From NCBI RefSeq assembly GCF_900101095.1, contig NZ_FNFM01000004.1:372001-436000 (forward strand): a stretch of DNA of 64,000 nt, given 5' to 3'. This document shows positions 51,037-62,605 of the stretch, in pieces. The stretch comes from Actinopolyspora mzabensis. GTDB lineage: Bacteria; Actinomycetota; Actinomycetes; Mycobacteriales; Pseudonocardiaceae. The translations under genes and the position numbers were made by a program. Position 1 is the first letter of the stretch; each line of letters begins with the position of its first letter. The notes under the pieces were generated by a model. The model was not told the origin of the DNA, searched no databases, and saw only the letters and a list, made by a program, of their open reading frames with translations.

Positions 51037-52949
51037 GTGGTGGCGACGAACGGGCAACAACCCGCTGAGCGAACGGGATCCGGGGCTGACGAACAGCAGC
51101 CGGACACGCAGCGCAAGGTGAACCGCGTCGTGATCCGGTTTGCCGGGGATTCCGGTGACGGTATGCAGTTGACCGGCGACCGTTTCACCTCGGAGGCCGC
51201 CGCGTTCGGCAACGACCTGGCGACCCTGCCGAACTACCCGGCCGAGATCCGGGCGCCCGCGGGAACCCTGCCCGGAGTGTCGAGTTTTCAGTTGCACTTC
51301 GCCGACTACGACATTCTTACCCCGGGTGACCGGCCGGACGTGCTGGTGGCGATGAACCCGGCCGCGCTCAAGGCCAATCTCGGCGATCTTCCGCACGGCG
51401 CGACCGTGGTGGTCAACACCGACGAGTTCACCAAGCGGAATCTGAAGAAGGTGGGCTACGAGCAGTCTCCGCTGGAGTCGGGCGAGTTGGATCGGTTCAC
51501 GCTGCACCGGGTGGCGATGAGCGAGCTGACCAAGGGTGCGGTGGCCGAGACGGGGCTTACCCGCAAGGAGGCGGAGCGCTGCAAGAACATGTTCGCGCTC
51601 GGGCTGCTGTCGTGGATGTATCACCGCCCCACCGAGAACACCGAGCGCTTCCTGCGTGAGAAGTTCTCCGGCAAACCCCAGGTGGCCGAGGCGAATCTGC
51701 TCGCGTTCCGGGCGGGGTGGAACTACGGTGAGACCACCGAGTCGTTCGCGGTGAGCTACGAGGTCGAGCCGGCCAGCCTGCCCGAGGGGACCTACCGGCA
51801 GGTCACCGGCAACCTGGCGCTGTCCTACGGTCTCGTGGCGGCCGGGCGGCGCAGCGAACTCCCGGTGTTTCTGGGCAGCTATCCCATCACGCCCGCCTCG
51901 GACGTGCTGCACGAGATGGCCAAGCACAAGAACTTCGGTGTGACGACGTTCCAGGCCGAGGACGAGATCGCGGGCGTGGGTGCCGCGCTGGGGGCGGCCT
52001 TCGGTGGTTCGCTCGGCGTGACCACCACTTCCGGGCCGGGACTGGCGCTGAAGTCGGAGACGATCGGGCTGGCGGTGGCCCTGGAGCTGCCGATGCTGAT
52101 CTGCGACATCCAGCGCGGCGGCCCCTCGACCGGGCTGCCCACCAAGACCGAGCAGGCCGATCTGCTGCAGGCGCTGTACGGCCGCAACGGCGAGTCCCCG
52201 GTGCCGGTGCTGGCGCCGCGGTCACCGGCCGACTGCTTCGACATCGCCATCGACGCCGCACGGATCGCGTTGACCTACCGAACCCCCGTGCTGCTGCTGT
52301 CGGACGGAGCTACGGCCAACGGCTCCGAACCCTGGATGATCCCCGACGTGGAGCAGCTTCCCGACCTGCGGGTCGATTTCGCCACCGAGGCCAACGCCGC
52401 CGACGGCTCCGAGGAGTTCTGGCCGTATCTGCGCGATCCGGAAACCCTCGCCCGACAGTGGGCGATCCCCGGTACGGCCGGTCTGGAGCACCGCGTCGGC
52501 GGGTTGGAGAAGCTGGACGGCAAGGGCAGCATCTCCTACGATCCGGACAATCACGACGCGATGGTGCGGCTGCGGCAACGCAGGATCGACGGCATCGAGG
52601 TGGACGACGTCGAGGTGGATGATCCCGGCGGGCAGGCGCGGGTGCTGGTGCTGGGATGGGGTTCCTCCTACGGGCCCATCGGTGCGGCCTGCCGCAGGCT
52701 GCGGGCGCGTGGCATGTCGATCGCGCAGACCCATCTGCGCCATCTCAACCCCATGCCGGGCAACCTCGGCGAGATACTTCGGAGCTACGAGCGCCTCGTG
52801 GTTCCGGAGATGAACATGGGGCAGTTGGCGATGCTGCTGCGATCGCGGTACCTGGTGGACGCTCAGTCCTACACCAAAGTGGCGGGCTTGCCATTCCAGG
52901 CCGAGGAGTTGGAAACCGTGCTGTCCGATGTGGTTCGAGGAGCCGAGCT

Positions 52950-52953
<4 letters not shown>
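51037..52953 (+). CDS. korA: 2-oxoglutarate:ferredoxin oxidoreductase subunit alpha
   Basis: 638 residues, the fused gamma-alpha form usual in actinobacteria. The gamma domain comes first (VIRFAGDSGDGMQLTGDRF), then the alpha domain from about 255 with GSYPITPASDVLHEMAKHKN and QAEDEIAGVGAALGAAFGGS. VTTTSGPGLALKSETIGLAV and ICDIQRGGPSTGLPTKTEQ are typical. With KorB it converts 2-oxoglutarate and CoA to succinyl-CoA, reducing ferredoxin. GTG start. Its stop overlaps the KorB start. Confidence 0.95.
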
Positions 52954-54011
<1,058 letters not shown>

Positions 54012-54023
54012 GGTAGACACGAT

Positions 54024-54053
54024 ACCCGCCTTGACGGATCCGTCGGGGCGGGT
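54024..54053 (+). terminator. terminator after korB
   Basis: acccgcc (54024-54030) pairs with ggcgggt (54047-54053), with an inner stem gacgga/tccgtc (54033-54044), 13 bp past the korB stop. Confidence 0.65.
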
Positions 54054-54101
54054 CACCGGTTACCGTCATCTCCGCACGAGTGCCCGTCGCGGGGGAGGAC
54101 G

Positions 54102-54842
54102 ATGATCGGCTCGGAAACGGCAGGCACTGTCCAGCGGCCGGCGAGCGACATGCCGCCGGTGTTGATGTATCACTCCGTGCAGGAGTACACGACTGACCCC
54201 TATCGAGTGACAGTTCGTCCCGAGCGTTTCCTGCGGCAGCTGCGTTGGCTCCGCCTGCGCGGCTGGACCGGGGTAGGGGTGGGCCAGCTGCTCCGTGCGT
54301 ACCGGCAGGGACGTGCGCGTGGGCTCATCGGGCTCACCTTCGACGACGGCTACGCGGACTTCGACACCACCGTGGTGGGCGCACTGCGTGAACACGGCTT
54401 CACCGCCACCGTGTTCGTACTCGCCCGCCGGATCGACGGCCACAACGCGTGGGACGGTGACGGTCCACGCAAGCCGCTGATGAGTGCCGAGCAGATCCAC
54501 CGCGCCGCCGAACTGGGGATGGAGATCGGCTCACACGGGCTGCTGCACCGCCCGCTGTCCACCCTCTCCCGCGTCGAGATGGCCGAGGAGGTGCACCGCA
54601 GCCGTTCCGAGCTCACGGAGTTGCTGCGTCAGCCGGTCGAGGGGTTCTGTTATCCCTACGGCGACCTCGACCGGAACACTCTACGCGAGGTCCACGAGGC
54701 CGGTTACGCCTACGCCTGCGCCGTTCGGCCGGGCTCGCTCGCCTGTGGACTCGCCATTCCACGAATTCACGTGGGTGACCGTGACAACGGACTGCGACTC
54801 GAGGCCAAGCGGTGGCGCGCCCGGCTACGACCGAGCCGTTGA
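54102..54842 (+). CDS. polysaccharide deacetylase family protein
   Basis: 246 residues; ATG follows gggggaggacg. NodB-type motifs: VLMYHSV near the start, LTFDDGYADF with the catalytic Asp and metal Asp at about 78-87, and IGSHGLLHRPLS with the two metal His. CYPYGDLDRNTL is motif 3. It should remove N- or O-acetyl groups from a glycan. There is no signal peptide in the first 20 residues, which suggests cytoplasmic action or an unusual start. It opens the polysaccharide operon. Confidence 0.9.
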   Translation: MIGSETAGTVQRPASDMPPVLMYHSVQEYTTDPYRVTVRPERFLRQLRWLRLRGWTGVGVGQLLRAYRQGRARGLIGLTFDDGYADFDTTVVGALREHGFTATVFVLARRIDGHNAWDGDGPRKPLMSAEQIHRAAELGMEIGSHGLLHRPLSTLSRVEMAEEVHRSRSELTELLRQPVEGFCYPYGDLDRNTLREVHEAGYAYACAVRPGSLACGLAIPRIHVGDRDNGLRLEAKRWRARLRPSR

Positions 54843-55004
54843 CGGCGAGCCCGGTGCGGCGTCCCGTCGAGTGTTGAGGAGTAACCCCTCCTGCCGGGTG
54901 GGTAGACGCTTTTCCCCACTGCGGAGGAGGAACCCGGGGGCATGCCGATGGCATGGTCGAACGCATCGGCAGTGATACGGCACCGTCGATCCTGGGGAGG
55001 AATC

Positions 55005-56372
55005 GTGGGGGAACTTCCGCTCTCGCTGGCGGTCAACGGCCGGGAGTACGAATTCAATGATCGGTTGGTGACTCATTCGCCGCTCGGTGGCGGCGAAGAC
55101 GGGCCCGCCGCTTCCACCCCCGCCAGAGTGGCGGTGGTGGGATTGGGGTACGTCGGGCTGCCGACGGTCGTGGAGTTCCACTCCAAACGGATCGACGTGA
55201 TCGGAGTGGACACGAGCAGCGAGCGGCTACGCAGCATCCTGGACGGCGACGTGGAGTTGGCCGAATCCGACCGGGAAGAGCTGCGACGCGCGCTCGGCAC
55301 GGAAGGAATCCGACTCACCTCCGACAGCGGAGCCATCGCCGAAGCGGAGGCGATAGTCATATGCGTCCCCACGCCGGTGCGTGAGGACGGAACTCCCGAA
55401 CTGGCCGCGCTGCGGGCCGCCTGTACCGAAGTGGCATCGCAGGCCCGGCCGGGCCAAACCCTGATCCTGACCTCGACGACTTACGTGGGCACCACGCGGG
55501 AGCTGCTGGTCGAACCCCTGCGACGTCGTGAGTTGTTGCCTGGCCGGGATGTCTACGTGGCATTCAGCGCCGAACGGATCGATCCGGGGAATCCGGACCA
55601 CCGGCAGCAGGACACGCCGCGTGTGGTGGGCGGGGTCACCAAGAACTGCTCGGCACGCGCGGCGGACGTGATCAACCAGGTGACCGACTCGGTGTTCCTG
55701 GTCAGTTCCCCGGAAGCCGCGGAACTGACCAAGTTGTACGAGAACATATTCCGCGCGGTCACGCTCGCCCTCGCGAACGAGTTCGCCGAGGTTTGCCGGA
55801 ACCTCGAGCTGGATCCCATCGAGGTCACCCTGGCGGCGGGTACCAAGCCCTACGGGTTTCTGGGTGGGTTTCCCGGCCCCGGAGTGGGGGGACACTGCAT
55901 TCCCTGCGACCCCTACTACCTGCTGTGGCAGTTGCGCTCCCAGGGGGTGTCCGCTCCGCTGCTGGAGCAGGTTATGCGCGTGATCCGGGACCGGCCGCAA
56001 CAGGTGGTGACGCGGGTCGCCGAACTGCTCGCCGAGTCAGGGCTCACCCCGGGCGGGGCACGCGTTCTGCTGGTCGGGGTCAGCTACAAGGCCGGGGTGG
56101 CCGACTTGCGGGAGTCGCCCGCACTGTCCATTCTGTCCGGGCTCGCGGAGTTGGGGGCCGAGATCGGTTACTACGATCCGCTGGTTCCGCGAGTTCGGCT
56201 CTCCGAGAGCACCGAGCTGGTCAGCGAGATCAGTCCCGCCGAGGGGTCGTGGGATCTGGTGCTGGTGCACACGCCCCATCCGGAGTTCGACTACCGCTGG
56301 GTCGGTCGCTTCCCGCTGGTGCTCGACGCCACCTACCGGTTCGATCACGCCCCGCATCGCAGGCTCGTGTGA
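55005..56372 (+). CDS. nucleotide-sugar 6-dehydrogenase (UDP-Glc/UDP-ManNAc type)
   Basis: 455 residues from a GTG at 55005 with ggggaggaatc before it. After about 38 extra N-terminal residues, the NAD motif VAVVGLGYVGLPTVVEF starts, STTYVGTTRELL and AFSAERIDPGN follow, and the catalytic Cys lies in GGHCIPCDPYYLL. It oxidises the C6 alcohol of a UDP-sugar to a uronic acid by two steps. The GGHCIPCDPYYL form is nearer to UDP-N-acetylhexosamine dehydrogenases than UDP-glucose ones. It makes an acidic sugar for the polysaccharide. Confidence 0.92.
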   Translation: MGELPLSLAVNGREYEFNDRLVTHSPLGGGEDGPAASTPARVAVVGLGYVGLPTVVEFHSKRIDVIGVDTSSERLRSILDGDVELAESDREELRRALGTEGIRLTSDSGAIAEAEAIVICVPTPVREDGTPELAALRAACTEVASQARPGQTLILTSTTYVGTTRELLVEPLRRRELLPGRDVYVAFSAERIDPGNPDHRQQDTPRVVGGVTKNCSARAADVINQVTDSVFLVSSPEAAELTKLYENIFRAVTLALANEFAEVCRNLELDPIEVTLAAGTKPYGFLGGFPGPGVGGHCIPCDPYYLLWQLRSQGVSAPLLEQVMRVIRDRPQQVVTRVAELLAESGLTPGGARVLLVGVSYKAGVADLRESPALSILSGLAELGAEIGYYDPLVPRVRLSESTELVSEISPAEGSWDLVLVHTPHPEFDYRWVGRFPLVLDATYRFDHAPHRRLV

Positions 56373-56383
56373 GGAGGTGTGCC

Positions 56384-57739
56384 GTGCCCGCTTCCCGAGA
56401 CACACCGTCGCCCGCCGCGGGGGTCTTCGACACCGCCACGCCCGTGGTGGTGCTCAAACTGGACGACAATCCGCTGCACCACGGCGGTCTGGGGGTCGTC
56501 CGTGGTCTGGGCAGGCTGGGGGTGCCGGTTTACGGGGTCTGTGAGGACCCGCTGGTGCCCACCGCCCACTCCCGTTACCTGCACGGTCACTGGCGATGGC
56601 GAGCCGGGGAGGGCACCGAGCTCGACGTCGTGGACGGGTTGGCACGGATCGTCGAACGGCTCGGACGGCCCACGGTTGTGTTGCCGACCGACGACGCCGG
56701 GGCCATCCTGCTGGCCGAACACGCGGCCGAACTGCACCCGTGGTTGTTGTTCCCCCGTCCCCCCACCGACCTGCCGCGGAAACTGGCGGGCAAGGATTCG
56801 CTGTACCGACTCTGCCGGGAGCACGGAGTTCCCGCCCCCAGAACCGAGACGGTCACCACCTGGCCGAGGGCCCGTGCCTTCGCGGCCTCGGTCGGTTATC
56901 CACTGGTCGCGAAGCTGGCCACTCCCTGGCGTCGCGCCGGTCACCGCATTCCCAGCACGAGCGTGGTGCGCACCCCGAATCAGCTCGGGGAGCTGCATCG
57001 CGCCGCCGGCCAGCCGATCGTGTTGCAGGAGTTCCTGCCCCACGCGACGACGCCGGGACGGGGCCAGGACTGGTTCCTCCACGGTTATCTGGGTGACGAT
57101 CCGGCACAGAGTCCGGTGTGTATCGGGGTCAAGGAACGCTCGTATCCGGCCGCGGCGGGATTGACCAGCTTCGGTCGCTGGGTGACCAACCACGAGCTCG
57201 GGCAACAAGCCGTCGAACTGCTGCGCCGTACCGGTTTTCGCGGCCTCGTGGACATGGACTGGCGTTGGGATCCCAGGGACGGCCACTACAAACTGCTCGA
57301 CTGCAACCCCAGGCTGGGCGCCCAATTCCGACTTTTCAGCGACCGGGCCGGGTTGGATCTCGCGGTGACGGCCTACCTGGACCTGACCGGACAGCGTGTT
57401 CCGCACATAGCGCACGGTCCCGACCGTCGTTTCGTGGTGGAGAACTACGACCCACTGGCGGCGTTCGGGGGGTGGCGCGGTGGCCGCCTCGGTCTCCGAG
57501 AGTGGATCAGCTCGCTGCGCGGCACCGAGGAAACCGCCTGGTTCGCACGGGACGACCTCGCTCCGTTCGGGCTGATGTGTCTGCGGATGGGGTGGCGAGC
57601 GCTCTCGCGCCGGATTCCGGTCTCGCGTCGGCCGCAACGAGCGCGCGCACCCGAGTTCCATTTCGGACGAGCGGGCTCCCGGCGGGGCTCGCCCATCGTG
57701 AACCAGCCGAACGAGTCGAATACTTCAGTTCCGAGTTGA
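56384..57739 (+). CDS. ATP-grasp ligase
   Basis: 451 residues from a GTG at 56384 with gaggaggtgtgcc. The ATP-grasp fold is seen in VGYPLVAKLATPW (ATP-binding Lys), QEFLPHATT, and Mg-binding DCNPRLGAQFRLFS. N-terminal pre-ATP region is GGLGVVRGLGRLGVPVYGV. This is the carboxylate-amine ligase group with known members in polysaccharide and peptide loci. It may attach an amino acid or amine to a uronic-acid sugar made by the preceding dehydrogenase (inference). Confidence 0.85.
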   Translation: MPASRDTPSPAAGVFDTATPVVVLKLDDNPLHHGGLGVVRGLGRLGVPVYGVCEDPLVPTAHSRYLHGHWRWRAGEGTELDVVDGLARIVERLGRPTVVLPTDDAGAILLAEHAAELHPWLLFPRPPTDLPRKLAGKDSLYRLCREHGVPAPRTETVTTWPRARAFAASVGYPLVAKLATPWRRAGHRIPSTSVVRTPNQLGELHRAAGQPIVLQEFLPHATTPGRGQDWFLHGYLGDDPAQSPVCIGVKERSYPAAAGLTSFGRWVTNHELGQQAVELLRRTGFRGLVDMDWRWDPRDGHYKLLDCNPRLGAQFRLFSDRAGLDLAVTAYLDLTGQRVPHIAHGPDRRFVVENYDPLAAFGGWRGGRLGLREWISSLRGTEETAWFARDDLAPFGLMCLRMGWRALSRRIPVSRRPQRARAPEFHFGRAGSRRGSPIVNQPNESNTSVPS

Positions 57740-57751
57740 GGGGGTCCAGCG

Positions 57752-58981
57752 ATGAACGAAACAGTCGACGTCGCCATTGTCGGAGCCGGTCCCTACGGCC
57801 TGTCGTTGGCGGCCCACCTGCGAGCCGCCGGAGTGAGCCACAGACAGTTCGGAGTTCCGCTCAACCTCTGGCGTACCGCCATGCCTCGGGGGATGTACCT
57901 CAAGTCGCAGGGATTCGCCTCCAACCTCTCCGATCCCCACGCCAGCCACACACTCGAGAAGTTCTGCCGCGAGACCGGACGGGCCTACGCCGACATCGGA
58001 ATACCGGTTTCGCTGGAGACCTTTCTGGAATACGGTGCTTGGTTCGAGCGCAACCACGCACCCGAGGTGGAACAGGTGCTGGTCGAGGACGTCCGTCGCG
58101 CCGGGGATCACTACGAACTGGAACTGACCGACGGTAGGAGCGCCACCGCCCGAAACGTCGTGATAGCCACCGGTGTCGAGCACTTCACCCGGGTCCCGGA
58201 CGTGCTCGCCCAGCTACCGGCCCATCTGGCCTCGCACAGCAGTGCTCACGTGGATCTCGGGGTGTTCCGCGATCGCGAGGTGGCCGTTGTCGGCTCCGGA
58301 CAGTCCGCCCTGGAGACCGCCGCGCTGTTGCGGGAAGCCGGTGCTTCGGTCCGGATCATCGCCCGAGCCAGTGACATCGTGTGGAACGGTCTACCCCCCA
58401 CCGAGGACAAATCGCTGCGCCGCAGACTCCGTGAACCCGAGGCGGGACTGGGATCGGGCTGGGCGACCTGGTTCTATTCCGAACATCCCGACCTGTTCCG
58501 CAGACTACCGGTGAGCACCCGAGTGCGGCTGGCCCGTACCGCGATGGGGCCCGCCGGTGCCTGGTGGTTGCGGGAACGCGTGGACGGGCGCATCCCGATG
58601 CTGCTGGACCGCCAGTTGGACTGGGCCGATCCCACCGGGGACCGGTTGAGGTTGGGGCTGCGTCGAGGCGCCGAGACCACCACGCTCACCCTGGATCACA
58701 TCATCAGCGCCACCGGTTATCGACCCGATCTCGGGCGGTTGCCCTTCATCAGCCCTGAGCTGCGCGGCAGGGTGGGGACGCTGGACCGCGCGCCGCGGGT
58801 GGATCCCGGATACCAGTCCACGGTACCGGGGCTGTACTTCATCGGACCAGCCGTCACTCCGACGTTCGGTCCGGTGATGCGCTTCGTCTACGGTGCCGAC
58901 CACGCTGCTCGCGCCGTCACCAGCCGGATCTCACCCGCCAGGGAACGCCGCGCGTTCGCCCTGCCGGGGGTGGGTAGATGA
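57752..58981 (+). CDS. FAD/NAD(P)-binding oxidoreductase
   Basis: 409 residues. FAD motif VAIVGAGPYGLSLAAHLRAA at 7-26, NADPH motif VAVVGSGQSALETAALLRE at about 175-193, and ATGYRPDLGRLPF near the end. The architecture is that of SidA/PvdA N-hydroxylases and flavin monooxygenases. Such a gene inside a polysaccharide operon is unusual. It might oxidise an amine or sugar carried by the glycan; the substrate is unknown. Its stop overlaps the next start (58978-58981). Confidence 0.85.
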   Translation: MNETVDVAIVGAGPYGLSLAAHLRAAGVSHRQFGVPLNLWRTAMPRGMYLKSQGFASNLSDPHASHTLEKFCRETGRAYADIGIPVSLETFLEYGAWFERNHAPEVEQVLVEDVRRAGDHYELELTDGRSATARNVVIATGVEHFTRVPDVLAQLPAHLASHSSAHVDLGVFRDREVAVVGSGQSALETAALLREAGASVRIIARASDIVWNGLPPTEDKSLRRRLREPEAGLGSGWATWFYSEHPDLFRRLPVSTRVRLARTAMGPAGAWWLRERVDGRIPMLLDRQLDWADPTGDRLRLGLRRGAETTTLTLDHIISATGYRPDLGRLPFISPELRGRVGTLDRAPRVDPGYQSTVPGLYFIGPAVTPTFGPVMRFVYGADHAARAVTSRISPARERRAFALPGVGR

Positions 58982-60450
58982 ATTGGCAACCGGTGCGCGA
59001 TCGGCACCGGGCGGTGCCCGCGCCACGAGCGGCGGGGCCGGGGGAGACGCGGCGCCCCGGTGAGTCGGAGGAACTCACCGGGGCCCCCGGATCCCACGTG
59101 CCGCTGCCCGCGAGCTGGACGCTCTCGTTGCTTCCACGACTGTTTCCGACGGTCGATCTGCTCGTGCTCGGCACGGTGGCACTCGCGCTGCGACTGCCGG
59201 GTCCCGCGGCGTTGCTCTACGTGCCCGCGGTGCTGCTGGCGCTGGCCGTTCGCGGGACGCAACGTCTCCCGCTGCGCAGCAGGATTTCCGACGACGTCGG
59301 AACCCTCGTGACCGCCGCCGCTCTGCCGCTGTTGGTGTTGTTCACCTGGTTGCCGGTATCTCGTGTGCTGCTGCTGGGAGCCTGCTCCGCCGCGGCGCTG
59401 CTGCTCGGCAGGTTCGTGACCCTGTTCGCGCTGCGCGCTGCCCGTAACCGGGGGAGGCTGCTCGAACCGGTGGTGATCGTCGGACGTAACGAGGCCGCGG
59501 CTGAGCTGGCCCGCGCCATGACGCGCCGCCGTGAGCTCGGGCTGCGGTTCGTCGGGTTTCTCGATCACCCCGGCACGGGTGAGGCGGTGGGACGGGAGGT
59601 GCTGGCCCGTCCTGAGGAGCTGGCCGAGGTCGTTCGGTGCTACCGAGTCACTCGGGTGGTGGTGTGCTGCACCGACGAGATGATCCCCGAGATCACCGGT
59701 GTGGTGCGCCGGTGCCGGAGCTCGGCGCTGGACATCTGCGTGCTTCCCAGGACGCCCGGGCTTGGGTTGGCCGCCTCAGGGGCGTCGCTGGACGAGGTGT
59801 GGGGGATACCGCTGCTGCCACTCCGCCGCGGCGCACACGCCCTCGGTGGGAGTTTCGCCAAACGAACCCTCGATCTGCTGCTCGCCCCCGTGCTGCTGCT
59901 GGCGACGCTGCCGGCACTGCTGCTGCTGGGCATCGCCGTGCGTTGCCGGAACCCAGCGGCGTTCTTCCGGCAGGAACGGATCACCGCGGCCGGAGCCCTG
60001 ACCCGCGTGACCAAGCTCCGCACCGTCCACGCGACCGGTCATACGGGGTGGACGCCGACACCCGCGCAGTGCGGAAAGCTGGGTGGCTGGCTGCGCGGCA
60101 ATCACCTCGACGAGTTACCACAGCTCTGGAACGTACTACGGGGTGGCATGTCCCTGGTCGGGCCACGTCCCGAACGGCCGTACTACGCGGTGCGCTTCGC
60201 GGCGGCGATACCGAGCTACTCCGACCGACACCGCGTCCCAGGAGGGCTCACCGGCTGGGCACAGGTGCACGGGCTGCACGGTGACACCTCGATCGTCGAG
60301 CGGGCCCGTTTCGACAACCAGTACATCGAGTACTGGTCACCCTGGCTGGACCTGGTGATTCTCGTGCGCACGGCCCAAGCCGTGCTCACGGGACTCGGCG
60401 GGTCGCGCCGCAACCGGCAGAGGGGGCAACAGTGCGAGTCCTACACGTGA
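58978..60450 (+). CDS. polyprenyl glycosylphosphotransferase (WbaP/CpsE-like)
   Basis: 490 residues. Four membrane spans in the first 170 residues, a nucleotide-binding-like middle region (PVVIVGRNEAAAELARAM), then a re-entrant hydrophobic span and the catalytic C-terminal domain: KLRTVHATGH, LRGNHLDELPQLWNVLRGGM and SLVGPRPERPYY. It transfers the first sugar-1-phosphate to undecaprenyl phosphate and so starts each repeat unit. ATGA overlap with the previous gene and a 19-nt overlap with the next. Confidence 0.93.
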   Translation: MNWQPVRDRHRAVPAPRAAGPGETRRPGESEELTGAPGSHVPLPASWTLSLLPRLFPTVDLLVLGTVALALRLPGPAALLYVPAVLLALAVRGTQRLPLRSRISDDVGTLVTAAALPLLVLFTWLPVSRVLLLGACSAAALLLGRFVTLFALRAARNRGRLLEPVVIVGRNEAAAELARAMTRRRELGLRFVGFLDHPGTGEAVGREVLARPEELAEVVRCYRVTRVVVCCTDEMIPEITGVVRRCRSSALDICVLPRTPGLGLAASGASLDEVWGIPLLPLRRGAHALGGSFAKRTLDLLLAPVLLLATLPALLLLGIAVRCRNPAAFFRQERITAAGALTRVTKLRTVHATGHTGWTPTPAQCGKLGGWLRGNHLDELPQLWNVLRGGMSLVGPRPERPYYAVRFAAAIPSYSDRHRVPGGLTGWAQVHGLHGDTSIVERARFDNQYIEYWSPWLDLVILVRTAQAVLTGLGGSRRNRQRGQQCESYT

Positions 60451-61583
60451 TCACCGGACTGGGAATCGGCGGAGCCGAGCTGCAGCTTTACGAGCTGGTA
60501 CGCCGTAGCAGACACGAGTGCGAGGTCGTGACGCTGTACAACGCGGGCGAGGTCGCGAACATGATCTCCGGGGCCGGGATTCCGGTACACGATCTCGGCA
60601 TGACCAGCAACACCGAGCTGAGCGCGTTGTTCCGGCTTCGTGCCCTGATGCGCTCCGGCGGGTTCGACGCCGTGCACACGCATCTCTACCGTTCCTGCGT
60701 CTACGGCCGCATAGCGGCGCGACTCGCGGGCGTTCCCGCGGTCGTTGCCAGCGAGCACTCCATCGGCGAGACCCACCTCGAGCGCAGACGCATGAGTGCG
60801 GGTGTGCGGCTGCTCTACCTGGGCAGCGATCTGTTCTCCGACACCACCATCGCGGTCTCGGACACCGTGTCCGCCCGGCTGCGCCGGTGGGGGCTGCCCG
60901 CGCGCAAGCTGCGTGTCATCCCCAACGGTGTCGACTTCGACCGGGTTGCCTTCGATCCGGATGCCCGCGCACGAACCAGGAACGAACTCGGGCTAGCCGA
61001 GCGGCACCGGGTGGTCGGAGTGCTCGGCAGGCTCGACCCGAACAAACGGTTCGACCTGCTCATAGAGTCCGCCACCCCGCTGTTGGACGAGGAGACCAGG
61101 CTGTTGCTGGTGGGCGACGGTCCGGACCGGCAACGGCTGGAGGAACTCGCGGAAGCCAACGGGGTATCCGACAAGGTGATCTTCGCGGGCAAGCGAAGCG
61201 ACGTGGCGTCCGTGCTGTCCGCGCTGGACCTCTTCGTCGCCTGCTCCAAGCAGGAGACGTTCGGGTTGTCAGTACTCGAGGCCCTGGCCAACGGGCTGGT
61301 GGTGCTCTACACCACCTGCCCGGCCCTGGACGGGGTCAGTACCGACCGTGCGATCGAGGTGGCTGGCGAGGTCGAGGAACTGCGGTCCGCGTTGCTTGCG
61401 GAGCTGTCAGCCGCTCGCCCCCGCACCCAGGTGCCCGAGTTGCGGGAGTTGTACGGGATGGACGCCGTCACCGAGCGGATCGACCAGCTCTACGACGATC
61501 TGCTGAGCGGACGCCGTGACGGACGACGTGTTCGACAGCAGGGGGCCGTCGAGGACCCGGCGAGCTCGGGGGTGAATCCATGA
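60432..61583 (+). CDS. GT4-family glycosyltransferase
   Basis: 383 residues from a GTG. GT-B fold: N-terminal VLHVITGLGIGGAELQLYEL with the typical glycine loop, and C-terminal VVGVLGRLDPNKRFDLLIES, the E-x7-E acid pair region in SKQETFGLSVLEALANG, which binds the nucleotide sugar. It adds a sugar to the lipid-linked precursor. Overlaps both neighbours. Confidence 0.92.
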   Translation: MRVLHVITGLGIGGAELQLYELVRRSRHECEVVTLYNAGEVANMISGAGIPVHDLGMTSNTELSALFRLRALMRSGGFDAVHTHLYRSCVYGRIAARLAGVPAVVASEHSIGETHLERRRMSAGVRLLYLGSDLFSDTTIAVSDTVSARLRRWGLPARKLRVIPNGVDFDRVAFDPDARARTRNELGLAERHRVVGVLGRLDPNKRFDLLIESATPLLDEETRLLLVGDGPDRQRLEELAEANGVSDKVIFAGKRSDVASVLSALDLFVACSKQETFGLSVLEALANGLVVLYTTCPALDGVSTDRAIEVAGEVEELRSALLAELSAARPRTQVPELRELYGMDAVTERIDQLYDDLLSGRRDGRRVRQQGAVEDPASSGVNP

Positions 61584-62584
61584 GGGCACTCGTCACCGGG
61601 GCCGCGGGGTTCGTGGGGTCACACCTGGTTCGGTATCTGCTCGCGGGGGGCCACACGGTCGTAGCGCTGGACGACGGCAGCACCGGAGACTGGGCCAATC
61701 TGTCCGGGATGGCCGATCACGAACGCCTGTACCCCGTGCCGGGCAGCATTGTGGACAGGGAGATCGTGGAGCGGGCCACGGCCGGTTGTGACGTGGTGTT
61801 CCACCTGGCTGCCGCGGTCGGGGCCTTCGTCATCCGCGACCGTACGCTGGAAAGCCTGCTCACCAACATCCACGGCACCCACCGCGTGCTGGAGGCGGCC
61901 CACCGGAACGCCAGCCGGGTGCTGATCGCCTCCACCAGCGAGATCTACGGGAAGAACGACAAGATCGGCCTCACCGAGGACGACGACAGGGTCCTCGGTT
62001 CGCCGCTGAAGTCGCGGTGGTCCTATTCGGAGGCCAAGGCCGTCGACGAGAGCATGACAAGGTCCCTGGTGGACGAACAGGGGTTGTGGGCAGTCATCGT
62101 GCGCCTGTTCAACACCGTCGGGCCCGGACAGAGCGGCCGCTACGGCATGGTGCTGCCCCGATTCGTGTCGATGGCGCTTCGTGGCCATCCGCTCACGGTT
62201 TTCGGGAGCGGGGAGCAGATTCGCTGTTTCTGCCATGTGGACGACGTGGTTCCCGCGCTGGTCTCGCTGGTGCACAGTGACTCGGCACGCGGACGTGCGG
62301 TCAATCTCGGCAGTACCGAACAGGTCTCTATCGAGGAACTCGCGCACCGGGTGATAGCCACCACCGGCTCGCCGAGCGACATCGTGCACAGCCCCTACGA
62401 GGCCGTGTACGGCTCCGGGTACGAGGACATGCTGCGGCGTGTGCCCGACTGTTCGTTGGCGCGGGAGCTGGTCGGTTTCCGGCCCGCCCACGATCTGGAT
62501 TCGATCATCAGATCGGTCGTCGACGAGCACACCCGCGCCGGGGAGGGCGTCATAGCCAGGTCGGGTCGTGGTGACACCGGCTGA
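61580..62584 (+). CDS. NAD-dependent sugar epimerase/dehydratase
   Basis: 334 residues, extended SDR. VTGAAGFVGSHLVRYLLAGG at 5-24, VFHLAAAVGAFVIRD at about 72-86, STSEIYGKND (Ser) and YSEAKAVDE (Tyr-x3-Lys). The ending PDCSLARELVGFRPAHDLD is common to the UDP-glucuronate decarboxylase/epimerase group. It interconverts NDP-sugars for this polysaccharide. The ATGA overlap with the GT4 gene couples them. Confidence 0.92.
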   Translation: MRALVTGAAGFVGSHLVRYLLAGGHTVVALDDGSTGDWANLSGMADHERLYPVPGSIVDREIVERATAGCDVVFHLAAAVGAFVIRDRTLESLLTNIHGTHRVLEAAHRNASRVLIASTSEIYGKNDKIGLTEDDDRVLGSPLKSRWSYSEAKAVDESMTRSLVDEQGLWAVIVRLFNTVGPGQSGRYGMVLPRFVSMALRGHPLTVFGSGEQIRCFCHVDDVVPALVSLVHSDSARGRAVNLGSTEQVSIEELAHRVIATTGSPSDIVHSPYEAVYGSGYEDMLRRVPDCSLARELVGFRPAHDLDSIIRSVVDEHTRAGEGVIARSGRGDTG

Positions 62585-62605
62585 CTCGCGGTTGGGGGAG
62601 TGCTC